A stretch of DNA of 64,000 nucleotides, taken from positions 13,925,001-13,989,000 of the forward strand of contig NC_092580.1 of assembly GCF_037975245.1 (NCBI RefSeq), read 5' to 3'. Positions 60,297 through 64,000 of the stretch are shown in pieces. This stretch comes from Apostichopus japonicus. Taxonomy: Eukaryota > Echinodermata > Holothuroidea > Aspidochirotida > Stichopodidae. The first letter of the stretch is position 1, and each line of letters begins with the position of its first letter. The position numbers and the translations under genes were made by a program. The notes under the pieces were generated by a model, which made no database searches, was not told the DNA's origin, and saw nothing but the letters and a program-made list of their open reading frames with translations.

Positions 60297-62189
60297 TCAT
60301 TCTGAATCAAGCATGAATTCATAAGCGATTGGATCTACGTCACTTATCTTGGCTAGAGCGTTCACCAGCTTATGCCTTGTTGCATCTTTACGGAGCTTCC
60401 TCTTCCATTTGTTCAGCATGTCAAAGATCTTGTCGTGGACTGAGAGAGGATTATCTGCTTCACACTGATATATCTGTTGTGGCTTCAACTCTAAAACTTT
60501 AGCGACTTTCTTCCACTCTGGTCCGAGCCCTTCGGCAACTTTATTGAGATCTTGATCTGTGACCAGTGTGTCTGGATTTATGATTGTGCCAGCCTGAATG
60601 ATGTTTGCAACTTCATTCTCACCTGTAAGAAGAAAGCAGGAAAAGCATTATCATAACAAAACAACATTTCCATAACGATGTTAACAGTTAACAATGTTAG
60701 ACCGGTACTGTGGCCGAGTGGATAAAGGCAGTCGCATTTGAAGCAATGAGGCTTAGCAGTTCTCTTAGAATTTCCACATTTGTCAACAGGTAACCAAGTC
60801 CTAAGCACGAAGATACTCAAGTACTTTGCATCTGTCGAAATAGACTTGATGATAATGTAGTCAACAAAGACTATTCAATCAAAACTCAACTTGGAACCTA
60901 TGACTGCAGCCAGATGTAAGATGATGGTATCTTTTTGGGAAATCAGGGGACACTGTATGACCATTGACCCTTTATGTAGTACTGCCAAAAACCGAGATGC
61001 TCAGGCTTAATATTCCTTTGAAGAGATGATTTTCAAATGCCCCCAAGTTTCTATCTTTACCTCCTTCAGAAACAACTGGGCCTAAGAGTAACATTGAATG
61101 CCCAAAAACTTGTGGGTATTTAACAGGAAGTGATCTTTTCCCTTTTATAAAACTACTGTTCGTTTCCAGAAACATACGTGATTTGAATATGACTAAAAGG
61201 CAATGAAGACTCGCCCCAAACAGCGTGCGCCCATATGAAAAAGTTACCTTTTTGTTGCTTGCAAGTGACGTTTTGTTTGTGTTGCTACAAAATGCAAACA
61301 GTAATGAAACGTGATACCTTGTTATCTTTAGCTGGACCTGAAATGTCCATCGCTGATCCTTTATACACTGTGCTGTGGGTATTGACCGCAGCTGTATGTA
61401 CTGACTGTTAACTAGTGTCTAAATACCGACGGTAGCAAGCTGTGTGTGTCTTTTCTGGGATCGATGGTGGTGTCTAACACTTCTGTTACATCTCAATTGG
61501 GCATTAGACATTTCTTTTTGCGCGAGTCTTCAAACCCTTTAATGCAGACTGTTAATCAGTGATACAGTATGTAGCTGGTTACAGACTGACAGTATTCGGG
61601 GCCTTTGAAAAAATTTGGGGATGGTTCTGGGGACACTTGTACGTAACCATCCAGGGGTAGTACACTTAACCAGGGGACACGGTCGATCAAGAAACAATAA
61701 ACTAAATCCTGGGACTGTCCCTGGGAAATTAGGAACTTCTGGACACCTTGGCCTGATATCAGCTTGTGAATAATTCACCTGACCAGTAATTCTACATTAA
61801 AACTGCTCTGTCAAATTTTACACTGAACAAAAAATTAAAAGAAAGCTTGTCGCTTGAAAATTGCCAACAATATGAAACACACCTTCTGATATTTCATTCT
61901 GGGCACTCGTTTCATGCTGCTTTAAGATATCCACCAGAAAGCTTTGGTTGTCCTTAAGTCCATTAAGCAATGCTTGCCACGCGGCATCTCCTTTGGTTTT
62001 CAATATTCGGAGCAATTCTCTAGCTTTAGCGGTTCTGGTTGGTATTGCATCAATGTTTTCCTGATTTTCATCAGATAAAATTCCATCAGCAATTAAGTGA
62101 ATGATAACTTCATCCACATCAAGATCTTGACAGAGTTCTGGAAGGGCCTTGTCTAGGGCTCTCCTGTGAACTTTGGTCATTGAAGCCAT
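60297..62189 (-). CDS. CRADD/RAIDD-like adaptor: CARD plus Death domain (2 coding exons)
   Basis: Apoptosis adaptor; in vertebrates CRADD links PIDD1 (through its Death domain) to caspase-2 (through its CARD). Coding exons are 62189-61883 and 60622-60297, joined in phase 1 by GT-AG, giving 210 aa (human is 199). Residues about 5-92 are a CARD (LPELCQDLDVDEVIIHLIAD, then GILSDENQENIDAI, ARELLRILKTKGDAAW). Residues about 118-205 are a Death domain (VAEGLGPEWKKVAKVLEL, ending HKLVNALAKISDVDPIAYEF). The CARD-then-Death order with no other domain is the CRADD layout. An acceptor-like TTTTTTTTTTGATGTCGTAG lies just before the start codon, suggesting an upstream 5'UTR exon. The intron carries a SINE fragment and a MITE. 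Orthology rather than a lineage-specific CARD-Death expansion is inferred. Confidence 0.88.
60703..60765 (+). mobile_element. Truncated SINE family 1 fragment
   Basis: ACTGTGGCCGAGTGGATAAA, then GGCAGTCGCATTTGAAGCAA and TGAGGCTTAGCA match the A-box half of the 27391 SINE. The B box and tail are missing. It lies in the intron of the CARD/Death gene. Confidence 0.8.
61194..61542. mobile_element. MITE with TAA target sites, long copy
   Basis: Same family as 35014-35242. TIRs AAGGCAATGAAGACTCG and CGAGTCTTCAAACCCTT are flanked by TAA at both ends. It retains an extra segment of about 140 bp (61229-61368) absent from the short copy. It lies in the intron of the CARD/Death gene. Confidence 0.78.
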
Positions 62190-62204
62190 GATGCTACGAC
62201 ATCA

Positions 62205-64000
62205 AAAAAAAAAATCATAATAAATACCTGTTATATTCAGGGATCATGTTTTTAAGAAATTGTGTATGTTGTCCCCCAGAGTTTGCAGGAAAGCCTAGAA
62301 ACAAAAATCATGAATTGTTCGAATTGCAATTGTGTATGTCGGTTATCCCAAGACTGTAAATTACTAAATGTACAATAAACCTTGTACAAATGCACAAATT
62401 TTACAGAGAAAAAACTTGGTTATATTAATATGTCATGATTATTACTTTGGATTATGCTAAAAGCCATTACTATATTAAATGTATGCAAATTTTGCTTCTT
62501 TTTCTTTGATCAGTCCTGACTCTGATGATGTCCCATCAATTATGATGTCGTTTCCATGGACACTAATCCTTCCACATATACCCATCCCTAACTAAGATCA
62601 TGACAACTTGTTTCTCCCTCCATTACATAAAATATCATAGCTAGCATAAGTTCACTTTCCCAAAATCAGGTGAAACCACATCTGAACAAGGTAATGGTTG
62701 CACAAATTTACATGTGTTTTGACTTAGTTCTAAGTTAGACCTAACAACAGTGGTAGCTAGAATGCTTTGCAAAATGGTTGCAAGATAAGTCTAGGTCTGT
62801 GACTACTGTAGTTAGGCTACTGCTTTTCCTATCCACTGAAATTTTGACTAACGTTAGGATTCTGTGGAATTCAATCTGCTACTCTGGTAGGCTACTACTA
62901 GTATAGTCAGTATTGCGAAGTTCGCCATACTGCGAAGTTCGGGCACCCTAAGAAATACACGATTTTCACCATGAAAACCTACAGGAAGAGCCAAATTTCA
63001 CCAAAAAGTACGAAGCTACAGTTATTTTCTCTCCAAAATGACCCGTGTGCAAGAAATTACTTACATATTTGTCAATAAAATGACGAAGATCTATGAAGTC
63101 TGTTATAATTACTGAAAGAGCAACAGCGCCACCAATTTTTACCAGCGCCACACTGTGGGTTGCGTGACCGAACTTCGCAATACTCTAGCAAGAAATACCA
63201 GTTCCACAATCACAAAGAATCTTCTTGGAAAACAACGTGAAAACAGTTTGCAAGAAAGAAAGTTTGGCCGTGTATCGTACTATAACAAAATTCTCCCACC
63301 AGATGAAGTATATTTTCAAATGATTTATACCAGAAGATTTAGTTTTGGGGTGTTTTAAGTCTTAAGTGGCCGAACTTCGAAGTCACCATCCTACTACTGC
63401 ACGAACATAGGCCTTTCCTATGGTTTGTCCATACGTTTGACCCAAAATTACACACGACTGTAATTGCATGTAGCCTAATTTAGGCTTACAAACAAGTAAC
63501 ATCAAGTTGGGTTCTAGGCCTTACAAGTTTTACCAAACATTAATGTCTTTGCAGGAGGTATCCTCTGAAAAACACTTCCCCACACTTTTAACGAATAGGG
63601 CAAGTATTTTTTTCTTTGTTTTTTTGGGGGGGGGGGGTGTGGATATTTTTTGAGAAACTCAGGCTAACAAACAAGTGTAAATTAAAAGAAAATCAAGTCA
63701 ACTTACCACTGTTGTGACTATTATCTTATCTTTATCTTGTATTGAGTAGCGGGATATTTTCAACAGTAGCGATTTTATAAATAGAGTAACTTGGCTAACT
63801 TGGACGGTGGGGTGCACTGCCATTAGACTGCACAATCACTTGTAGTTGATGGACTATTGATAATGTACGTTCAAATCCATAAATTTATTAAGCCGATCAC
63901 GATCAAAAATGTGCTGTACAACAGTAAGATAGAAACATACTGTATGCACAATAGATAGTGCAATAGGGAGTGTCACAATTGATAAAAAAGTGTTCCATAT
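62205..64000. other. Intergenic, right edge
   Basis: Upstream of the CARD/Death gene. Apart from the fold-back repeat at 62910-63183, it has a G12 tract near 63627 and AGGCCTA-like words. No exon is recognised. Confidence 0.45.
62910..63183. repeat. Fold-back repeat with GTATTGCGAAGTTCG ends
   Basis: GTATTGCGAAGTTCG at 62910-62924 is exactly mirrored by CGAACTTCGCAATAC at 63169-63183. A second direct copy (TACTGCGAAGTTCGGGCAC) starts at about 62928, and another GGCCGAACTTCGAAGTCACC lies at about 63368. Probably a small MITE, possibly with a nested or tandem end. Confidence 0.7.

Overview
This is nuclear DNA from an animal. It has intron-containing genes with GT-AG junctions, tRNA-derived SINEs, DNA-transposon relics and large tandem arrays. 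AT-rich introns, frequent AGGCCTA motifs and the gene sequences point to a marine invertebrate, most likely an echinoderm; this assignment is an inference. Four protein-coding genes can be assembled from splice-phase-consistent exons.

Layout. (1) 1-8.36 kb is one C-rich minisatellite/satellite array (44-47 bp units). Its left part is about 31 essentially identical 47-bp copies, and the array becomes more divergent to the right. (2) 8.43-13.98 kb, minus strand, is a four-exon LAMTOR5 (Ragulator subunit) gene whose stop codon lies about 70 bp from the satellite edge. (3) 14-18.6 kb is mostly featureless. (4) 18.6-34.3 kb, minus strand, is an eleven-exon gene for a ~533-aa chromatin-type protein: an N-terminal nucleoplasmin-like (NPL) domain, an acidic tract, two SUMO-interaction-like motifs, a basic/RS-like tract and a C-terminal C2H2 zinc finger. 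Its introns carry SINEs, a DIRS1-like retrotransposon relic with inverted terminal repeats, and MITE-like elements. (5) 36.2-40.1 kb is a decayed piggyBac transposase. A 61-bp tandem array of about 46 copies inside it was made from the transposase's own catalytic-motif coding sequence. (6) 44.5-52.8 kb, plus strand, is a fourteen-exon NEK4 kinase gene (672 aa). (7) 54.6-60.3 kb is intergenic, with a 133-bp minisatellite and dispersed repeats. (8) 60.3-62.2 kb, minus strand, is a CARD plus Death-domain adaptor (CRADD/RAIDD type). (9) 62.2-64 kb is intergenic, with a fold-back repeat.

The genes do not form a functional cluster: they cover lysosomal nutrient signalling (LAMTOR5), chromatin (NPL-zinc finger), a ciliary/DNA-damage kinase (NEK4) and apoptosis signalling (CRADD). 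The two most notable observations are the animal NPL + C2H2 architecture, which resembles the layout of plant HD2-type histone deacetylases, and the satellite born from a transposase catalytic motif.
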